A stretch of 49,179 bases of DNA from Streptomyces phaeochromogenes (lineage in GTDB: Bacteria; Actinomycetota; Actinomycetes; Streptomycetales; Streptomycetaceae), in the NCBI RefSeq assembly GCF_001418655.1, contig NZ_LIQZ01000218.1:1-49179 (forward strand), given 5' to 3'. The notes below the pieces were generated by a model. That model was not told where the DNA came from, ran no database searches, and worked only from the letters and a program-made list of their open reading frames with translations. This document shows positions 1 to 7,703 of the stretch, piece by piece; position 1 is the first letter of the stretch, and each line of letters opens with the position of its first letter. Position numbers and translations under genes: made by a program.

Positions 1-70
1 CCGGAAGTTGGGGATCCGGTCGCGGGTCGACATCGTGCGGTTGGCTGCGGGGCAGCGGCGGGGGGAGTGA
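1..70 (+). CDS. LuxR-family regulator, C-terminal end only (cut by window edge)
   Basis: Reading from base 2, 22 codons run into a TGA at 68-70. The peptide RKLGIRSRVDIVRLA fits the end of a LuxR/FixJ-type helix-turn-helix, where the recognition helix is followed by a K-L-G-I-x-S-R-x-x-I/L-V motif and a short basic tail. Only this tip lies in the window, so sensor domain, length and target cannot be judged. The assignment rests on one short motif in a plausible frame ending at a stop. Confidence 0.6.
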   Translation, partial: RKLGIRSRVDIVRLAAGQRRGE

Positions 71-527
71 ACTCGCTGTTCGTGGGCGGGGGTTGGGTCG
101 ACCGTCGGGGTTGAGCCGGTGGACTGAGCCGGGCGTGGGTGGTTGCCGGGGGCGTGGTGGCCGCCCGGGCGCGGGCGATCGCTGGGACGCGTGCCCGCCG
201 GGTGTGGGCGGTGCCTGGGACGCGGCGCCCGCCAGGTACAGGGTGCTTCTGGGACGCGGTGCCCGCGGTGTGCGGGTGGCCTCTGGTCAACGGTGCCAGC
301 CGGGCGACAGACGCCGCCCTCAGGTACTTGCCCGGGCGGCGACCGCCGCCGGACGGCTGAAGCCGGGTGATGCTCGCCGGGCCCCAGGGCGCCGGACGCC
401 GAGCGGGCGGACAGCGGGCTCGCTGGCGGCTGGCGGCTGGCGGTTAATCGTCGCGCTTCGGCGGCGCACCCGCGCCCCGCCAACTGCCCCCGACCCGCGG
501 CCCGGAGGGGCCGGTAGGGGTGCGACC
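71..527. other. gene-free stretch
   Basis: About 460 bases between the LuxR tip and the trypsin promoter region. Open frames here have no recognisable motif and no good ribosome site. The only structure I see is the degenerate tandem repeat at 182-316. No terminator hairpin with a clear stem was found directly after the LuxR stop. Confidence 0.5.
182..316. repeat. degenerate 33-34 bp tandem repeat
   Basis: Three successive units start with CTGGGACGCG at 182, 215 and 249, each followed by a variant of GTGCCCGCCGGG. A fourth, more decayed unit follows from about 283 (CTGGTCAACGGTGCCAGCC). Unit length is 33, 34 and 34 bases. The copies differ by substitutions, so this looks old. It lies in non-coding DNA and has no evident function. 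Confidence 0.6.
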
Positions 528-561
528 GAGGGTTTTCCCTCGTCAACTCCCGGAGGGAGTT
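528..561 (+). promoter_or_regulatory. twin dyads just upstream of the trypsin promoter
   Basis: Two small perfect inverted repeats sit side by side. GAGGG-tttt-CCCTC is at 528-541, and AACTCCC-gga-GGGAGTT is at 545-561, followed by another TCCCTC. They end 7 bases before the proposed -35 box. Position and symmetry suggest a regulator site for the protease gene. No specific regulator can be named. Confidence 0.4.
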
Positions 562-567
562 CCCTCA

Positions 568-597
568 TTGGGGAGAGGGCGGGTCCGCTTCTAGCGT
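568..597 (+). promoter_or_regulatory. putative promoter of the trypsin gene
   Basis: TTGGGG at 568-573 and TAGCGT at 592-597 are separated by 18 bases, close to the Streptomyces housekeeping consensus. Transcription would start near 604, giving a leader of roughly 60 bases before the ATG at 667. Confidence 0.45.
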
Positions 598-666
598 GGG
601 ACCCGCCCCGCAGGCTGTCGCTCCACCCCCACAGTGCACCCCCCACCGGCACTCCTGAGGAGAACC

Positions 667-1458
667 ATGTTCGGGCTCACCCTTGCCAAGAAGGCCGCCG
701 CCGTCACCGCGGCGGTCGCCGCCGCCGCGACGACCTGTCTGCTCGGCGCGACCACAGCGAGCGCCGCTCCCCAGCCCATCGTCGGCGGCTCGACCACCAC
801 GGCAGCCGCGTACCCGTACGTCATGCAGATCACCGACGCCTCGCAGAGCCAGTTCTGCGGCGGCACCCTGGTGTCGGCGACCAAGGTCGTCACCGCCGCC
901 CACTGCATGGTCGGCGAGACCACGAGCAGTGTCAGAGTCGTCGGAGGCCGCACCTACCGCAACGGCACCAACGGCACGGTCAGCCGGGTCAGCAAGATAT
1001 GGATCAACCCGAGCTACGTGGACGCCGAGCAGGGTGACGACGTCGCCGTCCTGACCCTGTCGACCTCCATGCCGTACACGCCCATCAGCTACGTCTCCTC
1101 CTCCGAGACCAGCGTGTACGCGGCCGGCACCACCGCCCGCATCCTCGGCTGGGGCACCACCAGCTCGGGCGGCTCCTCCTCCAACCAGCTGCGCACCGCC
1201 ACGGTCCCGACCGTCTCGAACGCCACCTGCTCCACGGCGTACGGCTCGTCGTACATCTCCTCCGACATGGTCTGCGCCGGCTACACCTCCGGCGGCGTGG
1301 ACACCTGCCAGGGCGACAGCGGCGGCCCGCTCATCATCGGCGGCAAGCTCGCCGGCATCACCTCGTGGGGCTACGGCTGCGCGGACGCCGAGTACCCGGG
1401 CGTCTACACCCGCCTGACCACCTTCTCCAGCCTGGTGACCACGCAGGTCAACTCCTAG
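667..1458 (+). CDS. secreted trypsin-like serine protease (S1 family)
   Basis: A 263-residue exported chymotrypsin-fold protease. The start is ATG 667, preceded by GAGGAG at a good distance, rather than the in-frame codon 33 bases upstream. The N-terminus has a basic stretch, a hydrophobic core and an AxA-type end, then a very short propeptide before IVGG, the new N-terminus after activation. The triad is visible as TAAHC (His), DDVAVL (Asp) and GDSGGPL (Ser). An Asp six residues before the catalytic Ser (DTCQGDSGG) marks trypsin-like cleavage after Lys/Arg. Six cysteines fit three disulfides. Length matches Streptomyces trypsin precursors (about 260 residues). It is monocistronic, ended by a strong hairpin at 1512-1552. 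It probably acts in extracellular protein breakdown or processing of secreted proteins. Confidence 0.95.
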   Translation: MFGLTLAKKAAAVTAAVAAAATTCLLGATTASAAPQPIVGGSTTTAAAYPYVMQITDASQSQFCGGTLVSATKVVTAAHCMVGETTSSVRVVGGRTYRNGTNGTVSRVSKIWINPSYVDAEQGDDVAVLTLSTSMPYTPISYVSSSETSVYAAGTTARILGWGTTSSGGSSSNQLRTATVPTVSNATCSTAYGSSYISSDMVCAGYTSGGVDTCQGDSGGPLIIGGKLAGITSWGYGCADAEYPGVYTRLTTFSSLVTTQVNS

Positions 1459-1511
1459 CACTCACGTAGTGCCGTCCCGATGACTTCCTGAGCATGACTC
1501 AGGTTGAGCCA

Positions 1512-1552
1512 GGGGGCGTTGCGGGCCTCCACGAGCGGCCCGCAACGCCCCC
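1512..1552 (+). terminator. strong terminator hairpin after the trypsin gene
   Basis: A perfect 16-bp stem (1512-1527 pairing with 1537-1552) encloses a 9-base loop. It sits 54 bases after the trypsin stop. There is no U-run, which is usual for Streptomyces terminators. Confidence 0.8.
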
Positions 1553-1615
1553 TATCCATGTGCCGGGACCGGTCCGGGGTGCGTTTGTGCCCGGACCGGT
1601 CCCGGCACATGGATA
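1553..1615. repeat. 26-bp perfect inverted repeat abutting the terminator
   Basis: Bases 1553-1578 are the exact reverse complement of 1590-1615, with an 11-base loop (1579-1589). The arms contain the self-complementary core GGACCGGTCC, so each arm can also fold alone. It begins directly at the end of the preceding hairpin. It may be a second terminator; the length and perfection of the stem are unusual. See findings. Confidence 0.8.
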
Positions 1616-1695
1616 GAGGGCTTGTCGGTGGCGCCTGTTTCAATGGATTCAGGTGCGGGTGATGGGTGCTGGGCAATGCGTGAGGGGGGACGGGC

Positions 1696-2343
1696 ATGGT
1701 GTCGACGGATCGGTTCCTGGCCTTCGCGGCGATGTCGCTGCTGGTGGTCATGATCCCGGGGCCGAGCGTGCTGTTCGTGATCGGCAGGGCTCTCGCCCAC
1801 GGCCGGCGCACGGCGGTGGCGACGGCGCTGGGGAACGTCTTCGGTTCGTATCTGCTGGTCGTGGCGGTCGCCGTGGGCGTCGGCTCGATAGTGGAGCGAT
1901 CGGTCACCGTCTACATGGCGGTGAAGCTGGCGGGGGCCGCCTATCTGGTCTTCCTCGGTGTCCAGGCGTTCCGGCACCGCAAGGAGATGCGGGCGTCGGA
2001 CATCACGGAGCGGGCCGACGCGCCCGCCCGAGGCGATCTGCGGACGGTCCTGGACGGCGCCCTCGTCGGCGTCACCAACCCGAAGGGCATCGTCTTCTTC
2101 GCCGCGGTACTCCCCCAGTTCGTCGACCACTCGGCCGGTCAAGTTCCCCTGCAGATGCTGCTGTTGGGCCTGATCCCGATAACCATCGGCCTGGTCACGG
2201 ACACCTTGTGGGGTCTGACCGCGGCCACGGCTCGCAACTGGTTCGCCCGCTCGGACCGCCGCCTGTCGATGATCGGCGGCGCGGGCGGCCTCACGATGGT
2301 CGGCCTCGGGGTGACGGTAGCGACGACGGGCCGAGCGGACTGA
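1696..2343 (+). CDS. LysE/RhtB-family amino-acid exporter
   Basis: A 215-residue inner-membrane protein with about six hydrophobic segments. The N-terminal MIPGPSVLFVIGRAL block and the central VTNPKGIVFFAAVLPQF block are the family signatures (PGP and NPK motifs). Start is ATG 1696 with GAGGGGGGA upstream. The family exports amino acids such as Lys, Arg, Thr or homoserine lactones in exchange for protons; the substrate cannot be read from sequence. The next gene converges on it with a 57-base gap that holds a short imperfect GTCCCAGCCG duplication and no clear terminator. Confidence 0.9.
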   Translation: MVSTDRFLAFAAMSLLVVMIPGPSVLFVIGRALAHGRRTAVATALGNVFGSYLLVVAVAVGVGSIVERSVTVYMAVKLAGAAYLVFLGVQAFRHRKEMRASDITERADAPARGDLRTVLDGALVGVTNPKGIVFFAAVLPQFVDHSAGQVPLQMLLLGLIPITIGLVTDTLWGLTAATARNWFARSDRRLSMIGGAGGLTMVGLGVTVATTGRAD

Positions 2344-2400
2344 CCGCCAAACGCTCCCGCCCCCGCACCGGTCTCGTCCCAGCCGGTCCCGTCCCAGCCG

Positions 2401-3519
2401 TCAGCCCCGTACGACGGTCCCGAACCGGATGTCGTACGAGGACGCCGTGCTCAGCACCGACAGCATCCGCGTGGCTTCCTCGGCCACTTCCTCCTGCTGC
2501 CTCTTGCTGAGCGTGCCGAAGGGCTCGATGGTGATCACGGCCTCGTCGGGGGACTCCTCCAGCCGCCAGATACCTTCCAGGAAGCCGTCAACGAGAAGCG
2601 TGCAGTAGGCCTGGTTGCCCTGCCAGGAACGGCCCTTGTAGTCGGCGGACACCACCCGGGAACGGTCGGAGTGCGAGAGGAGGAGATTGTCGAACTCGGG
2701 CAGCAGCCGCGGCGGGGCCGGTGTGTCCGCGTCCGGGCGGGGCGCGTCCGGCAGGTCGAAGAGCTCGACGCCGTGCTCGTCGCGGAAGGTGACCAGTTGG
2801 GGCCGCAGCCGTTCGAAGACCTCGCGCAGCCGGGTCAGACCGGCCCAGGACTGCATGTCCTTGACGGAGGCGGGGCCGAAGGCGGCGAGATAGCGAAGGA
2901 CGGTGGCGTCGGGGGCGGGCGCGGGCTCCGCGGGCCGGCCGAGCCAGTGCTCGGCGGTGGTCAGCGCGACCTGTCCGCTGCGGCCCCACCGGCCGCGCGG
3001 GGTGACCTGGACGAGGGGCAGCCGGCAGCGGGCCGCGATGGCGAGGGCCAGCGGGTCGGCGTCGGGCCATTCGAGGAGCAGGGCCTCGCGCAGCTGCTTC
3101 ATGGTGCGCGGCTCGGTCTCGACGAGTTCCCGGCTGATCGCGGTGAGCCGGTCGAGGTCGACGCCGGCGAGCCCGTGGCGAAAGCCGTACAGCTCGCGCT
3201 CACGTGCGGCCTGCACGAGCGGCCGCAGAGTGAGGCAGTCGTCGGCGGTGTGGGTGTGGATGGTGGAGCGCATGGTCACGATGCGTACGACCTCGCGCGT
3301 CTCCATGGCTGCCGAGAGTTCCTCGGGCGCGAAGCCCTCCAGTCGGGCGGCGAGGGCGTAGTACGGGGGTTTCACGTTCTGCGCCTGGAGGCCGACGAGG
3401 TGTTCGACGGCGTCCGTCGCGGACAGGGTGGCCCGGCGCAGGAGGAGCTGCCGGTCGAGGGTCGCGCGGTTCAGCTCGCGGACGCTCAGCACGGGGGCGG
3501 TCGAGGTCGTCTTCGTCAT
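2401..3519 (-). CDS. winged-helix protein of the AlkZ-like (HTH_42) family
   Basis: A 372-residue protein of the winged-helix superfamily that includes the DNA glycosylases AlkZ and YcaQ. The family's Q-x-Q catalytic-type motif is present near residue 40 as GLQAQNVKPPYYAL, followed by ARLEGF. Further typical blocks are TMRSTIHTHTADD (about residue 85) and the C-terminal LLPEFDNLLLSHSDRSR. AlkZ-type enzymes excise bulky or cross-linking base adducts; many family members are uncharacterised, so substrate and activity here are inference. The start is ATG 3519 with a TAGCGT -10 box ending 7 bases upstream, which suggests leaderless mRNA. A TTG 30 bases further out is in frame but has no support. 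It is divergent from corA. Confidence 0.8.
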   Translation of the reverse strand: MTKTTSTAPVLSVRELNRATLDRQLLLRRATLSATDAVEHLVGLQAQNVKPPYYALAARLEGFAPEELSAAMETREVVRIVTMRSTIHTHTADDCLTLRPLVQAARERELYGFRHGLAGVDLDRLTAISRELVETEPRTMKQLREALLLEWPDADPLALAIAARCRLPLVQVTPRGRWGRSGQVALTTAEHWLGRPAEPAPAPDATVLRYLAAFGPASVKDMQSWAGLTRLREVFERLRPQLVTFRDEHGVELFDLPDAPRPDADTPAPPRLLPEFDNLLLSHSDRSRVVSADYKGRSWQGNQAYCTLLVDGFLEGIWRLEESPDEAVITIEPFGTLSKRQQEEVAEEATRMLSVLSTASSYDIRFGTVVRG

Positions 3520-3526
3520 GCTCCGC

Positions 3527-3562
3527 ACGCTATCGGGGCTTGCGGACAAGTTCGGTCCGCAA
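3527..3562 (-). promoter_or_regulatory. leaderless promoter and palindromic site of the AlkZ-like gene
   Basis: On the minus strand TAGCGT (3532-3527) lies 7 bases before the ATG at 3519, the layout of a leaderless transcript. Just upstream is a perfect 8-7-8 inverted repeat, TTGCGGAC (3540-3547) and GTCCGCAA (3555-3562). It overlaps where the -35 box should be, so a bound protein would block or aid transcription. Confidence 0.5.
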
Positions 3563-3695
3563 CCCTTGCAGATCCCCTACCCCTCGCACCCGCTCACGCC
3601 ATTTGACCCGTATATCCTGCTCGGTGATCGCCAAGACGGACGTTCGACACGTTCGACAGATGCGACCCATCGGCATCAACAGGGAGGCTGCCGCG

Positions 3696-4865
3696 ATGTC
3701 AGACCGCCGAGCCCGCCGCCCGGTGCCGCCTCCGGGAGGCGGCCGGAAGCCGGTGTGGCGGCGCGCCGTGCCCGAGGCGATGCCACCACCGGCGGATCCC
3801 CCGGCGCCGCGTACGACCCCGGCCGAGCCGGCTCCCGCGGAGGAGGGCAGCGTCGTACAGGCGGCGCTCTACCGCGACGGGACGCGCGTCGCGAACCCCG
3901 CCACCCTCGCGGACACGTTCCGGGAGCTGCGCGAGCAGCCGGACGGCATGGCGTGGATCGGCCTGGCCCGTCCGACGGAGGAGGAAATCCTTTCCCTGGC
4001 GGCCGAGTTCGACCTCCACCCGCTCGCGGTCGAGGACGCGATGGAGGCCCATCAGCGGCCGAAGCTGGAGCGTTACGGCGAGACGCTCTTCGTCGTGCTG
4101 CGCGCCGCCCGGTATCTCGACGCGTCGGAGGAGGTCGACTTCGGCGAGCTGCACGTGTTCATCGGCCCCGACTTCCTGATCACGGTCCGGCACGGCGCGG
4201 CCCCCGACCTCTCGGCCGTGCGCCGCCGCATGGAGGAGACACCGGAGCTGCTGAAGCTCGGCCCCGAGGCGGTCCTGTACGCGATCCTCGACGCCGTCGT
4301 GGACGGGTACGCCCCGGTCGTCGCCGGTGTCCAGAACGACATCGACGAGATCGAGACCGAGGTCTTCGGCGGCGACCCCTGGGTGTCCCGCCGTATCTAC
4401 GAACTCTCCCGCGAGATGGTCGAGTTCCAGCGCGCCACCCGCCCCCTGGTCGGCATGCTGCACGGCCTGATGGCCGGCTTCGCCAAGTACGGCACCGACG
4501 AGGAACTCCAGCGCTACCTCCGCGACGTCGCCGACCACGTCACCCACACCAGCGAACGCGTGGACGGCTTCCGCCAGGCCCTCACCGACATCCTCACGGT
4601 GAACGCGACCCTGGTCACCCAGCAGCAGAACGCGGAGATGCGGGCCCTGGCCGAGGCGGGCTTCGAACAGAACGAGGAGATCAAGAAGATCTCCTCCTGG
4701 GCCGCCATCCTCTTCGCCCCCACGCTCGTCGGAACGATCTACGGCATGAACTTCGACGACATGCCGGAGCTGGGCTGGACCTTCGGATACCCCTTCGCGA
4801 TCGGCCTGATGGGGGTTGTCTGCGCGAGTCTGTACGTGATTTTCAAGCGGCGGGACTGGCTCTAG
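3696..4865 (+). CDS. corA: CorA-family Mg/Co transport protein
   Basis: A 389-residue member of the CorA family, which forms pentameric channels for Mg2+ (and Co2+/Ni2+). The long cytoplasmic domain contains HPLAVEDAMEAHQRPKLERYG (about residue 107) and ends in a long helix. The two C-terminal membrane segments are joined by the hallmark GMN motif in TIYGMNFDDMPEL, and the protein ends in the basic FKRRDWL. The start is ATG 3696 with AGGGAGG at 3681-3687; a longer frame upstream lacks such a site. The first ~55 residues are proline- and arginine-rich and probably disordered. The single gene converges on ade with a 36-base gap. Confidence 0.93.
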   Translation: MSDRRARRPVPPPGGGRKPVWRRAVPEAMPPPADPPAPRTTPAEPAPAEEGSVVQAALYRDGTRVANPATLADTFRELREQPDGMAWIGLARPTEEEILSLAAEFDLHPLAVEDAMEAHQRPKLERYGETLFVVLRAARYLDASEEVDFGELHVFIGPDFLITVRHGAAPDLSAVRRRMEETPELLKLGPEAVLYAILDAVVDGYAPVVAGVQNDIDEIETEVFGGDPWVSRRIYELSREMVEFQRATRPLVGMLHGLMAGFAKYGTDEELQRYLRDVADHVTHTSERVDGFRQALTDILTVNATLVTQQQNAEMRALAEAGFEQNEEIKKISSWAAILFAPTLVGTIYGMNFDDMPELGWTFGYPFAIGLMGVVCASLYVIFKRRDWL

Positions 4866-4901
4866 GCCAGGCCAGGCACTGGCTCCTCGAGACACTGGTG
4901 C

Positions 4902-6590
4902 TCACGTCAGGACGGCCGGCTCCCAGGCCCGGTCGACCACCCGTACCAAGCCCAGGTCGGTCAGCTTCACCTGTGGAGAGACCGGGAGGGTCATGGTCGA
5001 GATGGACATGAACGCGTTCCGGTGCGCCCAGCCCCAGCGGTGCAGGGCCTCGCGGATCGCGGCGGCGCCGTAAGACACCTCCTCGGCGGGACGGTCGGAC
5101 AGGACCCCGGCCACCGGAAGCGGCAGGTGCACCGGCTCATCGCCCGCCGCGATCACGCAGATCCCCCCGTGCGACGCGATGACACGGTTGGCGGCCTCGC
5201 GCAGCGCCGCGGCCGTCGTGGCGGTCACCGTCAGGTTGTGGCTGTCGTGCGCGTAGGTGGTGGCGACCGCTCCTTCGGACAGTTCGAAGCCGACCACCGG
5301 GGCCATCGTGCGCCGCCCGCTGCGGTGGTGGCGTTCGAACACCGCCAGTACCGCGGTACGGCCCTCCCATTGCACGACGCCGTCCCGCACCGGAAGGACG
5401 ACCTCGGCGGGCTCGGTGAACGTGTCCACCGGGTTGACCCGCAGGGCCCGGAAGACGTGCTCGCCGTCCGGCAGGTCCACCGTCCAGGCGCAGCCGTCCT
5501 CGTCCAGCGGGTCGAGGTGGACGGAGTCGGCGAAGGGGTTGCCGGAGAGGGGGGCGGGGGCGCTCTCCGCGACCCGCTCGCCGCCGCAGACGACCATGAC
5601 CGGCGTGAAGTCGGCCAGGTCGCGCAGCAGCACCAGGTCCGCACGCCGTCCGGGGGCCACCACACCGCGGTCGTCCAGGCCGAGGCGGCGGGCCGGGTGC
5701 AGGGTCAGCGCGCGGAGCGCCGTGAGCGGGTCCATACCGGCGCCCACGGCCACCCGCGCGATGTGGTCGAGGTGGCCGCGCTCGACGATGGCGTCCGCCG
5801 CGAGGTCGTCGGTGACCAGGCAGAAGTCCGGCTGCACCGGCAGCGCGGCGAGTCTGCTCACCAACTCCGGGGTGAGGCACTTCTCCTGGAGCATCAGCAG
5901 CATGCCGAGCCGGGCCTTCTCGACCGCGACCTCTGGGGAGTTCTTGGTGTGGTCGGAGTCGATACCCGCCCACAGGTACTCGCCCAGGTCGTCACCGGAG
6001 AGATTGGGACAGTGCCCGTCCAGTCGTACGCCCTTGGCCCGGGCCGCGGCGACGATCTCGCGCATCCGGCGGCTGCCGTCGACGACGGCCCGGTAGTCCA
6101 TCACCTCGCCGAGTGTGGTGACGCCCTCCCAGTCCAGCATGTCGGCGATGTCGTCGGCGCTGAGCGCGGCACCCGCCGTCTCGAACCCCTCCAGGGCCGG
6201 TACGCACGAGGGCACCGCCCAGTGCATGGACTGCTGGGCGCCGCGCCCCTGTTCGATCATCCAGGCCATGGCCTCGCGCCCGGCGACGTTGACGATCTCG
6301 TGCGGGTCGGCGAGCACCGTCGTGGTGCCGCGGGGCAGCGTGATCCGCGCGAACTCGCGCGGTGCGAGCAGCGAGCTCTCGATGTGCATGTGCGCGTCGA
6401 CGTAACCGGGCGCCACCAACAGGCCATCGGCGTCGATGACCTGGCCGGCGTCGATCGGTGTGCCGGGGCGCAGCAGGGCGCGGATCAGGTCGCCGGTGAT
6501 GGCGACATCGGCGGCGGTCTGTTCCCCGGTGTGTACGGAGACCACGCGGGCTCCCCGGATCAGCAGGTCACAGTGGCTGGGCGCAGGCAT
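4902..6590 (-). CDS. ade: adenine deaminase
   Basis: A 562-residue amidohydrolase-superfamily enzyme that converts adenine to hypoxanthine and ammonia. Visible metal-site blocks are DAHMHIESS (about residue 64), ADPHEIVNVAG (about 93), DGHCPNLSG (about 196) and LVTDD (about 260). The C-terminal domain has AHDSHNLTVT and the MSISTMTLPVSPQVKLTDLG block typical of Ade. Length agrees with bacterial Ade (about 550-590). Start ATG 6590 has GAGAG upstream. It is the last gene of a six-gene minus-strand operon and follows the nucleoside hydrolase after 63 bases. That gap carries a 13-bp tandem duplication, GGTCGTCGGCTTC. In context it would deaminate adenine released by the nucleoside hydrolase. Confidence 0.92.
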   Translation of the reverse strand: MPAPSHCDLLIRGARVVSVHTGEQTAADVAITGDLIRALLRPGTPIDAGQVIDADGLLVAPGYVDAHMHIESSLLAPREFARITLPRGTTTVLADPHEIVNVAGREAMAWMIEQGRGAQQSMHWAVPSCVPALEGFETAGAALSADDIADMLDWEGVTTLGEVMDYRAVVDGSRRMREIVAAARAKGVRLDGHCPNLSGDDLGEYLWAGIDSDHTKNSPEVAVEKARLGMLLMLQEKCLTPELVSRLAALPVQPDFCLVTDDLAADAIVERGHLDHIARVAVGAGMDPLTALRALTLHPARRLGLDDRGVVAPGRRADLVLLRDLADFTPVMVVCGGERVAESAPAPLSGNPFADSVHLDPLDEDGCAWTVDLPDGEHVFRALRVNPVDTFTEPAEVVLPVRDGVVQWEGRTAVLAVFERHHRSGRRTMAPVVGFELSEGAVATTYAHDSHNLTVTATTAAALREAANRVIASHGGICVIAAGDEPVHLPLPVAGVLSDRPAEEVSYGAAAIREALHRWGWAHRNAFMSISTMTLPVSPQVKLTDLGLVRVVDRAWEPAVLT

Positions 6591-6653
6591 CGACGGTTCT
6601 CTCGTTCGGTCGTCGGCTTCGGTCGTCGGCTTCGCTGGGGTCCGGTATCGGTC

Positions 6654-7703
6654 TCAGCGAAGGGGCTCGTGGGCGTCGGCCCCGTAGTGGCGCAGCAGGC
6701 GGGAGACGAGGAAGGTGCGGAAGGCGTCGGTGTCGACGCCGGTGGCCACCTTGGCGTTGTGGGGCAGCCCGGTGCGTCCGTGCACATCGGCGATCAGCTT
6801 GCCGCGGGAGAACTCGCCGCCGCACTCCACCGTCACCCAGGCGTCGGTCCACTCGATCAGGTCGGGCCGTACCGTGGCGGCCACCGCCAGCGCGTCGTGG
6901 ACCGCGCAGGCGGCGACGCCGTGGCGCTGCTCGTACCGGGTGGCGAGATGGTCGAGCATCCGACCCGCCGCACCGGTGGCGGGCGCGCCGTCGGCCAGCA
7001 GCTCGTCGATGTCGGCCCGGGTCGTCAGCGCCTTGCGGGTCACGTCGAGTCCGACGATCCGCAGCGGCACACCGGCCTCGGTCACGAACCGGGCGGCCTC
7101 GGGGTCGGCGAAGAAGTTGAACTCGGCCGACGGCGTGACATTGCCGGGCGCGAAGGCCGCCCCGCCCATGAGCACGATCTCCTTGATCGACGAGGCGGCC
7201 TCCGGGTGGGCGTGCAGCAGCGCGGCGATGTTGGTGAGCGGCGCGGTGGCGATCACGGTGGTGCCCGCGGGCCCCCGGTCCCGCAGCTGGGCGGCCAGCC
7301 ATGCGACGGCGTGCGCCGGGTGCGGCGTACGCGCCGACGGAGGGAGGTGTACGCCACCGAGCCCGCCCTCGCCGTGCACGGGTTCGTCCGGGATGCGGAC
7401 GGCGCGGGCGATGGGCCCCGCGTGTCCGCGCACCACGGGCACCTCCGCGTCCACGCCGATCAGATCGCACACTCGCAGCGCGTTGTCGACGACCTGCCCG
7501 ATGCCGACGTTCCCGGCGACGGTGGTGATGCCGGTGACATCGAGCTCGGGCGAGGCGAAGGCCAGCAGCAGTGCGACGGCGTCGTCGATACCGGGGTCGC
7601 AGTCGATGACGACCGGCTGCGCGACCGAGGGCTCGACCGATGGTTCGACCGGTAGCTCAATCGATGGTTCGACCGGTGGCTCGACCGGCTGCGGGTGTGT
7701 CAC
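6654..7703 (-). CDS. inosine/uridine-preferring nucleoside hydrolase
   Basis: A 349-residue enzyme of the nucleoside hydrolase (IunH) family, which splits nucleosides into base and ribose using Ca2+. The diagnostic Asp cluster DCDPGIDDAVAL is at about residue 31. Other family blocks are TTVAGNVGI, the VLMGGAAFAPGNVTPSAEFNFFADPEAA active-site region, and AVHDALAVAA near the C-terminus. The GTG start at 7703 overlaps the stop of the binding-protein gene (GTGA) and is the only usable in-frame start before the catalytic motif. The N-terminus therefore carries a ~28-residue extension made of an 8-residue Pro/Val/Glu repeat. No signal peptide is seen, so it acts in the cytoplasm on imported nucleosides. 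Confidence 0.9.
   Translation of the reverse strand: MTHPQPVEPPVEPSIELPVEPSVEPSVAQPVVIDCDPGIDDAVALLLAFASPELDVTGITTVAGNVGIGQVVDNALRVCDLIGVDAEVPVVRGHAGPIARAVRIPDEPVHGEGGLGGVHLPPSARTPHPAHAVAWLAAQLRDRGPAGTTVIATAPLTNIAALLHAHPEAASSIKEIVLMGGAAFAPGNVTPSAEFNFFADPEAARFVTEAGVPLRIVGLDVTRKALTTRADIDELLADGAPATGAAGRMLDHLATRYEQRHGVAACAVHDALAVAATVRPDLIEWTDAWVTVECGGEFSRGKLIADVHGRTGLPHNAKVATGVDTDAFRTFLVSRLLRHYGADAHEPLR
7638..7685. repeat. 24-bp coding tandem repeat in the nucleoside hydrolase N-terminus
   Basis: CGATGGTTCGACCGGT recurs at 7638 and 7662, a 24-base period, with further partial copies on either side. On the coding strand it gives repeats of about eight residues (PVEP/SVEP). This produces a low-complexity linker between the coupled start codon and the catalytic domain. 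Confidence 0.6.

Noticed and set aside
2671..3606. Long plus-strand open frame over the AlkZ-like gene
   Set aside because: Composition and lack of motifs show it is the complement of a well-supported minus-strand gene; long antisense frames are common in GC-rich DNA.
5022..7655. An 877-codon open frame on the plus strand
   Set aside because: It lies wholly over ade and the nucleoside hydrolase, both with full motif sets on the other strand; the translation is low in hydrophobic pattern and has no domain.
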